NCBI GenBank assembly: GCA_964534845.1
Contig: CAZHPV010000001.1
Location: 62,001 to 126,000 of the forward strand
DNA length: 64,000 bases
Source of the DNA: CALCKU01 sp964534845
GTDB taxonomy: Bacteria > Pseudomonadota > Alphaproteobacteria > Caulobacterales > Maricaulaceae
Direction of reading: 5' to 3'
Shown: positions 26,081 through 35,454 of the stretch, one piece after another
Layout of the letters: every line of letters begins with the position of its first letter
How positions within the stretch are numbered: position 1 is the first letter of the stretch
The notes under the pieces: generated by a model
Seen by the model: the letters and a program-made list of their open reading frames with translations, nothing else
Told to the model about the DNA's origin: nothing
Database searches by the model: none
Made by a program: the position numbers and the translations under genes

Positions 26081-27193
26081 ATGGGTGTTCCATTAATTCA
26101 ACAAATTGCTGTTGGAAAATATATTCTAAAACAACGTCTCAAAGGCAATAAGCGTTATCCGCTTGTCCTTATGTTAGAGCCGCTTTTCCAATGTAATCTC
26201 GCCTGTGCGGGGTGCGGAAAAATCGATTTTCCAAAGCCGATTTTACAAAAGCGCTTAAGCCTTGAAGATTGCTTAAAGGCGGTGGATGAATGCGGTGCAC
26301 CCATGGTTGCCATTCCGGGCGGTGAGCCCCTCATCCATAAAGAGATAGGCGAGATCGTTAAAGGGATTACGGATCGTAAGAAATTTGTATCGCTTTGCAC
26401 CAATGCGATTTTACTTGAAAAAAAGCTGCATTTATTTGAGCCGTCTGATTATCTTTTCTTTTCCGTGCATCTGGACGGTCTTGAGGAGGAACATGACAAA
26501 GCCGTGTGTCAGGACGGTGTTTTTACTAAAGCGGTTAAAGCTATTAAGGCGGCAAAGGCGGCGGGCTTTAACGTCAATGTCAATGCCACAATTTTTGATG
26601 GCACCACAGCCGAGCAGATCGCTGAATATCTCGATTTTACGAAAGAGCTGGGCGTCGGGGTTACTATATCGCCGGGCTTCTCCTATGAACGGGCGCCTGA
26701 ACAGGAATTATTTCTAAACCGCGAGAAGACAAAAAACCTGTTCCGCGATGTCTTTAGCAGAGGCAAGGGCAAAAAATGGTCGCTTAATCACTCCCATCTT
26801 TATCTGGATTTTCTAGCGGGCAACCAGTCTTATGAATGTACGCCTTGGGGAATGCCCACACGCAATATTTTTGGCTGGCAAAAGCCCTGCTACCTCATTG
26901 GCGAAGGTTATGTCGATACTTTCCAAGAGCTTATGGAAACAACCGACTGGGAGAGTTACGGCACGGGCAATTACGAAAAGTGCGGCGATTGCATGGCCCA
27001 TTGCGGTTATGAACCGACGACAGTTGTCGATATGGTTTACCACCCGATCAAGGCGCTTAAAGTTGCCTTGCGGGGAATTAAAACCAAAGGCCCAATGGCG
27101 CCCGAAATCGATCTCTCGAAACAACGCGCAGCAAATTATAATATCCATGAAGAGCATGTCGATAAAATGATGGCCCAAGAAGCGGCTGAGTAA
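26081..27193 (+). CDS. hpnH: Adenosyl-hopene transferase HpnH (radical SAM)
   Basis: A 370-residue radical SAM enzyme. Cys38, Cys42 and Cys45 in CNLACAGC bind the 4Fe-4S cluster. HpnH adds the 5'-deoxyadenosyl group to diploptene, the first step in making C35 hopanoids. A cysteine-rich end (KCGDCMAHCGYEPTT) may bind a second cluster, as in SPASM-like families. It follows ispH and precedes a strong terminator. Confidence 0.95.
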   Translation: MGVPLIQQIAVGKYILKQRLKGNKRYPLVLMLEPLFQCNLACAGCGKIDFPKPILQKRLSLEDCLKAVDECGAPMVAIPGGEPLIHKEIGEIVKGITDRKKFVSLCTNAILLEKKLHLFEPSDYLFFSVHLDGLEEEHDKAVCQDGVFTKAVKAIKAAKAAGFNVNVNATIFDGTTAEQIAEYLDFTKELGVGVTISPGFSYERAPEQELFLNREKTKNLFRDVFSRGKGKKWSLNHSHLYLDFLAGNQSYECTPWGMPTRNIFGWQKPCYLIGEGYVDTFQELMETTDWESYGTGNYEKCGDCMAHCGYEPTTVVDMVYHPIKALKVALRGIKTKGPMAPEIDLSKQRAANYNIHEEHVDKMMAQEAAE

Positions 27194-27213
27194 TTTTCAT
27201 ATCCATAGATTTT

Positions 27214-27244
27214 AAAAAGCCGCTCTGAAAGAGCGGCTTTTTTT
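27214..27244 (+). terminator. Rho-independent terminator after hpnH
   Basis: AAAAAGCCGCTC pairs with GAGCGGCTTTTTTT around a TGAAA loop. The flanking A and T runs let it act on both strands, so it may also end the convergent hpnG transcript. Confidence 0.92.
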
Positions 27245-27323
27245 ATGGGCTGTCAATATAGATATAATGAGAGAACTTTACTTCAATATCTATTCCAGTT
27301 TCCCTGTCGTAGGAAAAACGCGC

Positions 27324-28004
27324 CTAAACGTTGACTGGTTGAAACCCACCGCACGCCTCGACAGCCCTTACCAAAACCCCGCAAGCCCGCTTGTTCTGCT
27401 GGCCTAACCGAATAAGGTCGGGCAGGTCTTGCGGGCGGCGCATCAGCCCTTTTATCACGGGCCAGAATTGCGTTTCGCCTTTGGCGTTGATGCCGTTCAG
27501 CGCGGCTTGCGGCAAGGCTTGGTAGGCGGGGTCGAGAACGGCGCGAATCACTAGGCAAGGCAGGCCTGCCTCGCGCGCCGCTTTGGCAATCGCAAAACTT
27601 TCAACATCGACAGCCACTGCTCCGCTTTGGCTGTGGAGCTGCGCCTTGGCCTCGGGTGTTGTGACAGCCTCGCTTACAGAGATAAGCGCGCCTGATTTCG
27701 TTTCGGGTAAGTGCCGAGATAGTGACTCCAACCACTCACTGTCTAGCGAGAGTGTTTCACTCTCCATCATCACGGTTCTGGGCACTATAAGATCGCCCGT
27801 ATCTATGCCCTCAGATAGTCCGCCGCAGACACCAAAACTGATGAGGCGCGTCGCCCCTTGATCGATAAGAGCGCGGGCGGCGTGTCTGGCTCCTTCAACT
27901 GTTCCCGCCGCACAGGCGAGAAGCGGCACTGTGCGACCAGTTTTTTGAAAGGTTTGGAGAACAAGCTTTCGCTCTAATTCAAGGCCGGTGACGATGCCTA
28001 ACAT
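27324..28004 (-). CDS. hpnG: Hopanoid-associated nucleosidase/phosphorylase HpnG
   Basis: A 226-residue protein of the purine nucleoside phosphorylase/MTA nucleosidase fold. Family signs are GVCGGLSEGIDTGDLIVP and VDVESFAIAKAAREAG, the latter holding the Glu that binds ribose. HpnG removes adenine from adenosylhopane to give ribosylhopane. Its ATG overlaps the shc stop (TAATG), so it is likely translated by reinitiation. Last gene of the dxs operon. Confidence 0.9.
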   Translation of the reverse strand: MLGIVTGLELERKLVLQTFQKTGRTVPLLACAAGTVEGARHAARALIDQGATRLISFGVCGGLSEGIDTGDLIVPRTVMMESETLSLDSEWLESLSRHLPETKSGALISVSEAVTTPEAKAQLHSQSGAVAVDVESFAIAKAAREAGLPCLVIRAVLDPAYQALPQAALNGINAKGETQFWPVIKGLMRRPQDLPDLIRLGQQNKRACGVLVRAVEACGGFQPVNV

Positions 28005-29947
28005 TACATGCCAAAAGCCGGCACTTTACTATTGCTTGCCTTTAAATTCTTGAAACGGGCTAAAGCCCAGATCGGAAAAAAGGCACTATAGCCGTGATAG
28101 CGTAGATAGAAAATGCGGGGAAAGCCGACTGCCGTATGCCAAGGCTCATCCCATTTTCCGTCGGTATTGCGCGATTGCATGATAAATTCAATCCCGCGCT
28201 TAACAGCCGGATTATCAACCTCGCCGACCGCCATAAGGCCGAGCACCGCCCATGATGTTTGGGACGGCGTGCTTTCCTTGCATTCGGCTTTGCGGTCCTC
28301 GTAATAAGTCGCCCCGTCTTCGCCCCAGCCGCCGTCAGCATTTTGCCGTGAATAAAGCCAGTCAACGGCCTTGCGGATATAGGGTGCATCATGGGGCTCG
28401 CCCAACACATTAAGCGCACATAGAACCGACCAGGTTCCGTAAATATAATTTGTGCCCCATCGTCCGTACCAAGACCCGTCATCTTGTTGTGTATCTTTGA
28501 GATATTTCAACCCTTTCGCTACAACGGGATGGGCGGTGTCGTGACCGAGTTGTGCAAGAAAACTCAGGCAGCGCGCGCTTACATCCTCTGTGGGCGGGTC
28601 CAGTAGCGCGCCGTGATCGGCAAAGGGGACGTAGTTGAGATAGTCTTTATTATTGTCAATATCGAAGGCCCCCCAACCGCCATTGGTCGATTGCATACCC
28701 AGAATCCATTCTTCTGCTCGTGCAATGGATTCCTTATATTTGGGATCGCCGGTTCTGTGCATGGCCATGCCAACAACCGCCGTATCATCGACGTCGGGAT
28801 AATGGTCATTCCAATATTGAAAGGCCCAGCCACCGGGACGAAGATCAGGCGCCTTTTTAATCCAGTCGCCTTTTACGTCCAGAATTTGGCGATCAATCAG
28901 CCAGTCACAGCCCTTTTCGGCCGCCTCTATGCTCTGCGTATTTCCGGCTTCCAACATCGCATGGGCGCTTAAGCAGGTGTCCCAGACGGGCGAGAGGCAA
29001 GGCTGGCAATATATTTCGCCATTATCATCGGTCAGTAGTTTTTTTAAGGCGTCTTTGCCTTGGATCATAAGGGGGTGGTCTTTGTCATAACCCAACGCAT
29101 CTAAGGCCATTACTGCATTGGCCATAGCTGGAAAAATCGCGCCCAGACCGTCTTCACCATTCATGCGGGGTATAAAGAAATCGAGGGCGGATTGAATGGA
29201 TTTTTTACGAAACCCCTTTGGAAAAAACCGTTCGACCTTGCGCAATATCTTGTCGACTATGATAAAAAAATCGCCAAGCCATTTACCGGTCGTGTTTTTA
29301 TGATAATCGGTCACGCTTTCAGGATCGTCTTTAAAAAGCTCCTGCACCGAGACTTTATGCGGGTTTCGGGCATGGGGTTTTAGCGCGGCAATCACTAATA
29401 AGGGCGTGACAACTGTGCGTGACCAATAGGACATTTTATAAATCGTTACGGGAAACCAGTCCGGCATGCGCATGATTTCAACGGGCATGACAGGGACGGC
29501 CTTCCACGGGGCTTGGCCAAAGAGGCAGAGGGCATAGCGGGTAAAAACATTGGACCGTTCTGCACCGCCAGCAGCAAGGATCTTTTCGCGCGCCTTTGTC
29601 ATATGCGGCAGGTTTATATCCTCGCCAGCCAATTTGAGCGCATAGTACCCTTTAATCGTTGCGGATATATCCATATCGCCCTTGTAAAAAAGCGGCCAGC
29701 CGCCATCCGGGTTTTGTATGCGGCGTAAATAGACACATATTTTTTCCTGAAGCTCTGTGTCTATCTCGTCCATATAATGCATGAACATAATATATTCTGC
29801 GGGTATGGTTGCATCTGCCTCAAGCTCGAACAGCCAATGCCCGTCTTTTTTCTGACGATTCGCCAGACCTTCGGACGAAGACTTTATCAGTGTTTCAAGC
29901 TCTTGATTAAATTTTTCGGTCTGGGGCGCAGCGGTTGAAATAGTCAT
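28004..29947 (-). CDS. shc: Squalene-hopene cyclase
   Basis: A 647-residue triterpene cyclase, the central hopanoid enzyme, which turns squalene into hopene or hopanol at the inner membrane. The catalytic acid motif DVDD is at 385-388 (Asp387), and several QW repeats are visible (for example NPDGGWPLF, STNGGWGAFD, QDDGSWYGRWG, NADGGWGED, NTDGKWDEPW). Length is normal. The start at 29947 overlaps the hpnE stop (ATGA). Also called hpnF. Confidence 0.97.
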   Translation of the reverse strand: MTISTAAPQTEKFNQELETLIKSSSEGLANRQKKDGHWLFELEADATIPAEYIMFMHYMDEIDTELQEKICVYLRRIQNPDGGWPLFYKGDMDISATIKGYYALKLAGEDINLPHMTKAREKILAAGGAERSNVFTRYALCLFGQAPWKAVPVMPVEIMRMPDWFPVTIYKMSYWSRTVVTPLLVIAALKPHARNPHKVSVQELFKDDPESVTDYHKNTTGKWLGDFFIIVDKILRKVERFFPKGFRKKSIQSALDFFIPRMNGEDGLGAIFPAMANAVMALDALGYDKDHPLMIQGKDALKKLLTDDNGEIYCQPCLSPVWDTCLSAHAMLEAGNTQSIEAAEKGCDWLIDRQILDVKGDWIKKAPDLRPGGWAFQYWNDHYPDVDDTAVVGMAMHRTGDPKYKESIARAEEWILGMQSTNGGWGAFDIDNNKDYLNYVPFADHGALLDPPTEDVSARCLSFLAQLGHDTAHPVVAKGLKYLKDTQQDDGSWYGRWGTNYIYGTWSVLCALNVLGEPHDAPYIRKAVDWLYSRQNADGGWGEDGATYYEDRKAECKESTPSQTSWAVLGLMAVGEVDNPAVKRGIEFIMQSRNTDGKWDEPWHTAVGFPRIFYLRYHGYSAFFPIWALARFKNLKASNSKVPAFGM

Positions 29948-31263
29948 GCTCTAATCTTTGTCTGGGCTTTTGCTATACCTAAGCCCTCTTTATATTTCAT
30001 GTCACGTTTTTGTGCAAATTGTGCAGCCTTAAAGCCTGAGCGAATAGCGCCTTCTATTGTCGCAGGCAGACCTGTATTGGTCCAGTCACCGGCAAGGAAG
30101 AAATTATTGTAATCTGATTGTGTGTCCGGGCGATAGGCTTCCAGATCGGGCGTTTGGGCCAAGGTTGCCCGTTTCTCCTTTATGATACGGTAAGGCGGCA
30201 TAGCGGGTTGGGCGGTAAATAAAACCGATATGTCTTCCCAGACGATCCGGGCGAGTTCTTTACTCGGTATATCTAACAGGGCATTGCCCGCAGATATGGT
30301 GACGGAGGCGAGATTATCCCTGACGAAAACCCATTGCGCTGTGCCGCCAATTAGGCCGATGAGCGGAGCTGGCCAATCAATATTGACGGGGCTATCAAAT
30401 TTGTAATGCAAATTCACAATAGCGGAATAGGTGAGAGGTAAGGTCAGCCCGTCCAATATTTGCGTAGCGGGTGCAGGTGGTAAGGCGGCAATAACACAAT
30501 CCGTCCCGGAGAGACTTACCCGGTCTTGGGTGAATATGAGAGCGTTGACGGCTTTGCCGTCTTTACCGAGAGATTTTAAGCGTTGGCCCATATGAATATG
30601 AACGCCGTGTGATTTTAAAAAGGCGAGCGCAGGGTCTATAAAGGTTTTTGCAAGGCTGTGTTTGGCTATAAGAGGCCTGCAGGCTTTGCCGCCTTTCAAA
30701 GCGCTCTCTCGTAAAACATTTGCCATGAGTGTGGCGCTCGCCGTTTCAGGGGTCATATTAATAACGGCAACACTCAGCGGGTCAATCAACCGGCTATAGA
30801 GCGGATTATCCTGTGCGATATATTTATCCAGCGTGTCAGAAGGTTTTGCCCGCATGAGTTTGAGTAGGGATAAGTGCGCGCGAAAATCGGCATCCGGGAC
30901 GCGGGCATTTTTGTTAAATATCCAAAATGGAAGCGGGGAGGGGTTAAACTCGATATCCCATCTCTTTGTGGTTTTTAAATCCATAAAGGGAAATACGGCA
31001 CGCTTTGGTCCGACCAATTGGTCTTTTGCACCGACTATATCCAAATAGTCTTGAGCGCAGTAATTACCCGATAAAAGCAGGTGATTGCCATTATCTATTT
31101 CACATTTAAGCGCCGTGTCAAAATATGAACGGCACCGGCCACCCGCTTGAGGGGCAGCCTCATAAAGGTGGATATCTGAACCTTTGATGGCGTATGACGA
31201 GATAAGCCGGAGTGCACTGGCCAAGCCTGCTAGCCCGGCTCCGATTATATGGAATTGCCCCAT
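29944..31263 (-). CDS. hpnE: Hydroxysqualene dehydroxylase HpnE (FAD-dependent)
   Basis: A 439-residue amine-oxidase/phytoene-desaturase-like flavoprotein. The N-terminal IIGAGLAGLASALRL binds FAD and LAGDWTNTGLPATIEGAIRSG is the C-terminal FAD block. HpnE reduces hydroxysqualene to squalene. It has the TAATG overlap with hpnD upstream and an ATGA overlap with shc downstream. Length is normal. Confidence 0.93.
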   Translation of the reverse strand: MGQFHIIGAGLAGLASALRLISSYAIKGSDIHLYEAAPQAGGRCRSYFDTALKCEIDNGNHLLLSGNYCAQDYLDIVGAKDQLVGPKRAVFPFMDLKTTKRWDIEFNPSPLPFWIFNKNARVPDADFRAHLSLLKLMRAKPSDTLDKYIAQDNPLYSRLIDPLSVAVINMTPETASATLMANVLRESALKGGKACRPLIAKHSLAKTFIDPALAFLKSHGVHIHMGQRLKSLGKDGKAVNALIFTQDRVSLSGTDCVIAALPPAPATQILDGLTLPLTYSAIVNLHYKFDSPVNIDWPAPLIGLIGGTAQWVFVRDNLASVTISAGNALLDIPSKELARIVWEDISVLFTAQPAMPPYRIIKEKRATLAQTPDLEAYRPDTQSDYNNFFLAGDWTNTGLPATIEGAIRSGFKAAQFAQKRDMKYKEGLGIAKAQTKIRA

Positions 31264-32198
31264 TAGAAAAATCCGTATCGCAGTCCAATAAAGAGTTTTT
31301 CAAACTTTCGTCCGATTTTCACCAGCTTGCTTGATCGGTAGAGTGTTTGGGGCTGCCACTGCGCCGCGCGGAGCCGTTTGAGGTTCTGATAATATACCCG
31401 CATCATTACATTTGGCGCGCGCATAGCGTCTGATTTGCATAGCGACATGGCGGCGGCGGCTTTGGTGTAATGGTCTTCAGCCAGTCGTCCAAGATCAGCG
31501 CAGACTTTCGGGAGGTCATGATGTGAGGCCACGTCACGAGGCGTATGTTGATCCATGCCGTACTGAGCCAGTAGGTCTTGCGGGAGATATAGACGGTCTA
31601 TTTCGGCATCTTCAGGGACATCGCGAATAATATTCGTAAGCTGTAATGCTCGTCCCAAATGATTTGCGACCGCGCGTCCTTTTGCATCAGGCTGCCCGAA
31701 AATGGGAACGCAGAGACGGCCTACTGCTGAGGCCACCCGGTCACAATAAAGATCAAGCGAGGCCATATCCGAGAGAGCCACCGGGCCGTGCGCGTCCATT
31801 TCCATGCCGTCAATCACAGCTTGAAAATCGGCTTCTTCCAAATGATAGTCTGTAATGGCCTTTGATAGAACCAAGAGGATAGCGGCCATGTTTTCGTCGC
31901 CCGACTGAGGCGCGGTATGGGCATATAGCCCGCTTATCGCTTGGCGCCAATTATCAAGCGCCCGGCGTTTCTCCTGATCTATTCCGTCTTCATCGGCAAT
32001 ATCATCCACTTCCCGGCAAAATCCGTAGACGGCGAAAATCGCTTCCCGGCGCGCCTTGGGTAATAGACGCATCGCCCAGAAAAAAGATGTCCCCGACGCG
32101 CCGACAATATTACGAATGCGTGTATGGGCCTCCCCCATATTCAGGGCGTCATTGGAGGAATTGACTGGCAGGGTATTTGTAGCCAGATGGGGTGTCAT
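31263..32198 (-). CDS. hpnD: Presqualene diphosphate synthase HpnD
   Basis: A 311-residue trans-isoprenyl diphosphate synthase (squalene/phytoene type). The first Asp-rich motif is EVDDIADE at 63-70, and the second is near LTNIIRDVPEDAE. It condenses two farnesyl diphosphates to presqualene diphosphate. About 20 residues before the family core are likely disordered. The ATG overlaps the dxs stop. Confidence 0.93.
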   Translation of the reverse strand: MTPHLATNTLPVNSSNDALNMGEAHTRIRNIVGASGTSFFWAMRLLPKARREAIFAVYGFCREVDDIADEDGIDQEKRRALDNWRQAISGLYAHTAPQSGDENMAAILLVLSKAITDYHLEEADFQAVIDGMEMDAHGPVALSDMASLDLYCDRVASAVGRLCVPIFGQPDAKGRAVANHLGRALQLTNIIRDVPEDAEIDRLYLPQDLLAQYGMDQHTPRDVASHHDLPKVCADLGRLAEDHYTKAAAAMSLCKSDAMRAPNVMMRVYYQNLKRLRAAQWQPQTLYRSSKLVKIGRKFEKLFIGLRYGFF

Positions 32199-34150
32199 GG
32201 CGTGGCGTAGATTTTTCGATCAATAATGTCCGGTCGGTATTCAAGATCGGTTTGACTGACCGATAGCAGGTTTAATGCTGTTGCGACAATATTATCGGCC
32301 ATTAAGCCAGCATCGATATATTGTTGCTGTGGTGAACCATGGTCAACAAATCTATCGGGCAGGGTCATAGGGTATATCTTGGCACTATTTTGCAAGTGCC
32401 CGGATTTCGCAAGGTGAGTCATAACCGAAGCCCCAAAGCCGCCTGAACTGCCTTCCTCAAGTGTTATGAGGACTTCGTGATTTTTTGCCAGCCTTTCAAT
32501 AAGCTGGGTGTCCAGAGGTTTAGCAAAGCGCGCATCTGCAATGGTTGCGCTAAAGCCATTGGCTGTTAGTATTTTGGCGGCTTCTAGGGCCTCATAGAGC
32601 CGTCCGCCTAAAGAGAGAATGGCGACTTTCGAACCTTCTTGAACAATATAGCCCTTTCCGATTTCCAGCGGCGTACCTTTTTGCGGGCGGTCTATGCCAA
32701 AGCCTGCTCCGCGGGGATAACGAAAGGCGCAAGGACCTTCATCATAGGCACTGGCCGTACTGACCATATTTGTCAGTTCCGCTTCATTTGCCGCCGCCAT
32801 AATCACCATATTGGGCAGGCAGGAAAGATAGGCCAGATCAAAGCTACCGGCATGGGTTGCACCGTCATTTCCGACCAGTCCTGCGCGGTCCATAGCAAAG
32901 CGTACGGGCAGGTTTTGCAAGGCCACGTCATGTATGATCTGATCATAAGCCCGCTGCAGGAAGGTTGAATAAATTGTTGCAAAGGGCTTTAGACCCTCAC
33001 AGGCAAGCCCGGCTGCGAATGTTACGGCATGTTGTTCGGCAATGCCCACGTCAAATGTGCGCTCAGGAAAAACCTCCCCGAAAATATCCAGCCCTGTGCC
33101 CGACGGCATGGCTGCCGTAATGGCGACAATCTTTTCATCACTTTTAGCTTCTTCTATCAGGCTTTCGGCGAAGACCTTAGTGAATGTGGGTGTCCCGCTC
33201 GCGAGTTTAGGGGCCATCTCACCGGTTTCGGGGCAAAATTTACCCACAGCGTGATAGTTCTCCTTGTGCGGCTTGCTAAAGGGATGGCCTTTGCCTTTTT
33301 CCGTTATGATATGTAAGAAAACAGGACCTATAGATGTGTCGCGTATCGCGCCCAAGAGCGGGACGAGGTGGTCAAGATTATGACCATCTACGGGTCCGAT
33401 ATAATGGCACCCCAATTGGGCAAACATAGTGTCTTTACAGGCAAGGCTATCGTCCTGGTTATGCGCACCTTTTACAGCTTTCTTTGAAGGGGCTGTCCCG
33501 GTTAATTCGTTTATGGCATTGTCTATGCCTGTGTTATCCAACAGACCATCGCGTTCCACAACGGCGTTGAGGTAATTGGTCAAAGCGCCTTCGCTCGGCG
33601 CAATAGACATGCCGTTATCATTCAAGACTACCAGCATTTGGCTGTTAGAGGCTCCGACATTGAGCAAGGCCTCATAGACCATGCCGCCCGTTGCGGCGCC
33701 GTCACCCAAAACGCTTATGACATTGAAATCTTTGCCAAGCTGGTCGCGGGCTACGGCCATGCCAAACCCGGCAGAAATAGAGGTTGAACTATGGGCAGCG
33801 CCAAAAGGATCAAATTCGGACTCAGAGCGTTTGGTAAAGCCGTAAAGCCCGCCTTTCTGACGTATAGACCGGATAGCATCGCGCCGATTTGTTAGAATTT
33901 TATGGGGGTAGGTCTGATGGCTTACATCCCAAATGATTTTATCTTCTGGCGTATTGAAAACATAATGAAGGGCAATGGTAAGCTCTATGGCCCCAAGGCC
34001 TGCGCCGAAATGCCCGCCTATACCGGATACGGCGTCAATCATTTCCGCTCTGAGGTCGCTTGCGAGTCCGTCCAGTGCAGTCGTGCTAAGAGAGCGAAGG
34101 TCTTTAGGGGTCGAAATACTATCAAGGATAGGTGTCTTCAACGTTTTCAT
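32195..34150 (-). CDS. dxs: 1-Deoxy-D-xylulose-5-phosphate synthase
   Basis: A 651-residue thiamine-diphosphate enzyme that makes DXP from pyruvate and glyceraldehyde-3-phosphate, the entry step of the MEP pathway. GDGAATGGMVYEAL is the ThDP/Mg block (Ala where Leu is more common), VLNDNGMSIAPSEGAL is typical, and the C-terminal transketolase domain with VGNDGATHAGSFDL is complete. A GGAG ribosome site stands before the ATG. As head of the dxs-hpnD-hpnE-shc-hpnG chain it ties precursor supply to hopanoid synthesis. A second dxs may exist elsewhere in the genome. Confidence 0.96.
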   Translation of the reverse strand: MKTLKTPILDSISTPKDLRSLSTTALDGLASDLRAEMIDAVSGIGGHFGAGLGAIELTIALHYVFNTPEDKIIWDVSHQTYPHKILTNRRDAIRSIRQKGGLYGFTKRSESEFDPFGAAHSSTSISAGFGMAVARDQLGKDFNVISVLGDGAATGGMVYEALLNVGASNSQMLVVLNDNGMSIAPSEGALTNYLNAVVERDGLLDNTGIDNAINELTGTAPSKKAVKGAHNQDDSLACKDTMFAQLGCHYIGPVDGHNLDHLVPLLGAIRDTSIGPVFLHIITEKGKGHPFSKPHKENYHAVGKFCPETGEMAPKLASGTPTFTKVFAESLIEEAKSDEKIVAITAAMPSGTGLDIFGEVFPERTFDVGIAEQHAVTFAAGLACEGLKPFATIYSTFLQRAYDQIIHDVALQNLPVRFAMDRAGLVGNDGATHAGSFDLAYLSCLPNMVIMAAANEAELTNMVSTASAYDEGPCAFRYPRGAGFGIDRPQKGTPLEIGKGYIVQEGSKVAILSLGGRLYEALEAAKILTANGFSATIADARFAKPLDTQLIERLAKNHEVLITLEEGSSGGFGASVMTHLAKSGHLQNSAKIYPMTLPDRFVDHGSPQQQYIDAGLMADNIVATALNLLSVSQTDLEYRPDIIDRKIYATP

Positions 34151-34293
34151 CCCTACTCCATTCTTATATTTTTTGGTTCTTGATTGAAACCGTCTAACTT
34201 AATGAAAACAATGACACTATCTTTGAGGAAATACCAGAGCCGACTACATCACGTTTAGTTAAACTATATTTAGCCTGAGTCATACAGCCTCCC

Positions 34294-35454
34294 TCAATTA
34301 TTGTAAACTCGCCCGTGCCAGCCTGAATGTTTGCCTTTAAAATGCAACCAACCTGCTTGCAAGGTCATGCCGATAAAGAGATGTGCAGTAAAGGGCATAA
34401 ACAGGCCCTCAGGCCAAGGGCGCTGATAGGCCCGCAAGGTTGGATAAAAGGTGAGCGCCATTAGGCCCCAAGATAGCCCGCCCAGACAGGCCAAAATAGG
34501 GGCGGCATAAAAAAGGCCGTATATAAAGGCAAAAACGGGCGGGGCATATAGTATCAACATGCCCAAAATCGCAAGAAAAAGATAAATATATGAGTAGCTT
34601 AGCTGCGCAAAAGCGGTCCTTGTCACCATTTTCCAAAGACTAGTAAGGCCTGTAGAGGGCCGGAGAGAGCGACTGTTTACGCCGTGTCCTAGCCAGATTT
34701 TATAGCCTTTATGTTTTACGGCTTTTCCGAGCTCGCAATCATCAATCAATTTGTTTTTAATGCTGTGAAAGCCCCCAATAGCCTCGAGCGCATCCCGGCG
34801 GATCAATATGCACCCGCCAGCAGCACCCCCACGTTTATGTTTGGCATTATTTATACTGTTAAAGGGATAGAGCATTTGAAAATAATAGATGAAAGCCGGA
34901 ATGATGCGATTTTCCCAGAAACTATTGCAATTAAGTGACACCATAAGTGACACAAGGGCAATGTCCTGTTTTTGTGCCCGGTTTACCAGACGGCGCAATA
35001 CATAAGGCTCGTGTTGAATATCGGCATCTGAGAGCCAGTAATACTCCGCTTTAAGACCAGTGTCTTGAATATAGTCTAATCCCGCCTGTAAGGCCCATAA
35101 TTTTCCGCTCCATCCCTTTTCTAAAGGCGGAGCTTGAATGATGTGGGCCTGCGCGGTCGGTCTTGCGGCCTTTGCAGCCTGTTTTGCGCAGTAGGCGGTT
35201 TTATCTGTGCTGGCATCGTCGATCAGTATAGTTTCGAGTGTGCCGTGATAGTTTTGCGATAAAATAGAGCTAAAGCTTTGCGTAATCAGCTCTTCTTCGT
35301 TTCTGGCGGGTGTAAGCGAGAGAATGCTTGGCCAGTCTTGAGCTTGTGGCGTCTCTACAGGGTCCAGAAATTCCCGCCTGCGCCAAAAGCCGTGATGGGC
35401 AAAGCACAGATAAAGCCAGATGATAAGGCTTAGGACACTCAGCACAAAAATCAT
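34294..35454 (-). CDS. hpnB: Hopene-associated glycosyltransferase HpnB
   Basis: A 386-residue family 2 glycosyltransferase. An N-terminal membrane helix is followed by the GT-A domain with TPARNEEELI, IDDASTDKT, SDADIQHEP (DxD-like) and RRDALEAIGGFHSI, then three to four C-terminal membrane helices. HpnB is conserved in hopanoid clusters, but its substrate is unproven. The ATG overlaps the hpnC stop (ATGA). Confidence 0.9.
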   Translation of the reverse strand: MIFVLSVLSLIIWLYLCFAHHGFWRRREFLDPVETPQAQDWPSILSLTPARNEEELITQSFSSILSQNYHGTLETILIDDASTDKTAYCAKQAAKAARPTAQAHIIQAPPLEKGWSGKLWALQAGLDYIQDTGLKAEYYWLSDADIQHEPYVLRRLVNRAQKQDIALVSLMVSLNCNSFWENRIIPAFIYYFQMLYPFNSINNAKHKRGGAAGGCILIRRDALEAIGGFHSIKNKLIDDCELGKAVKHKGYKIWLGHGVNSRSLRPSTGLTSLWKMVTRTAFAQLSYSYIYLFLAILGMLILYAPPVFAFIYGLFYAAPILACLGGLSWGLMALTFYPTLRAYQRPWPEGLFMPFTAHLFIGMTLQAGWLHFKGKHSGWHGRVYNN

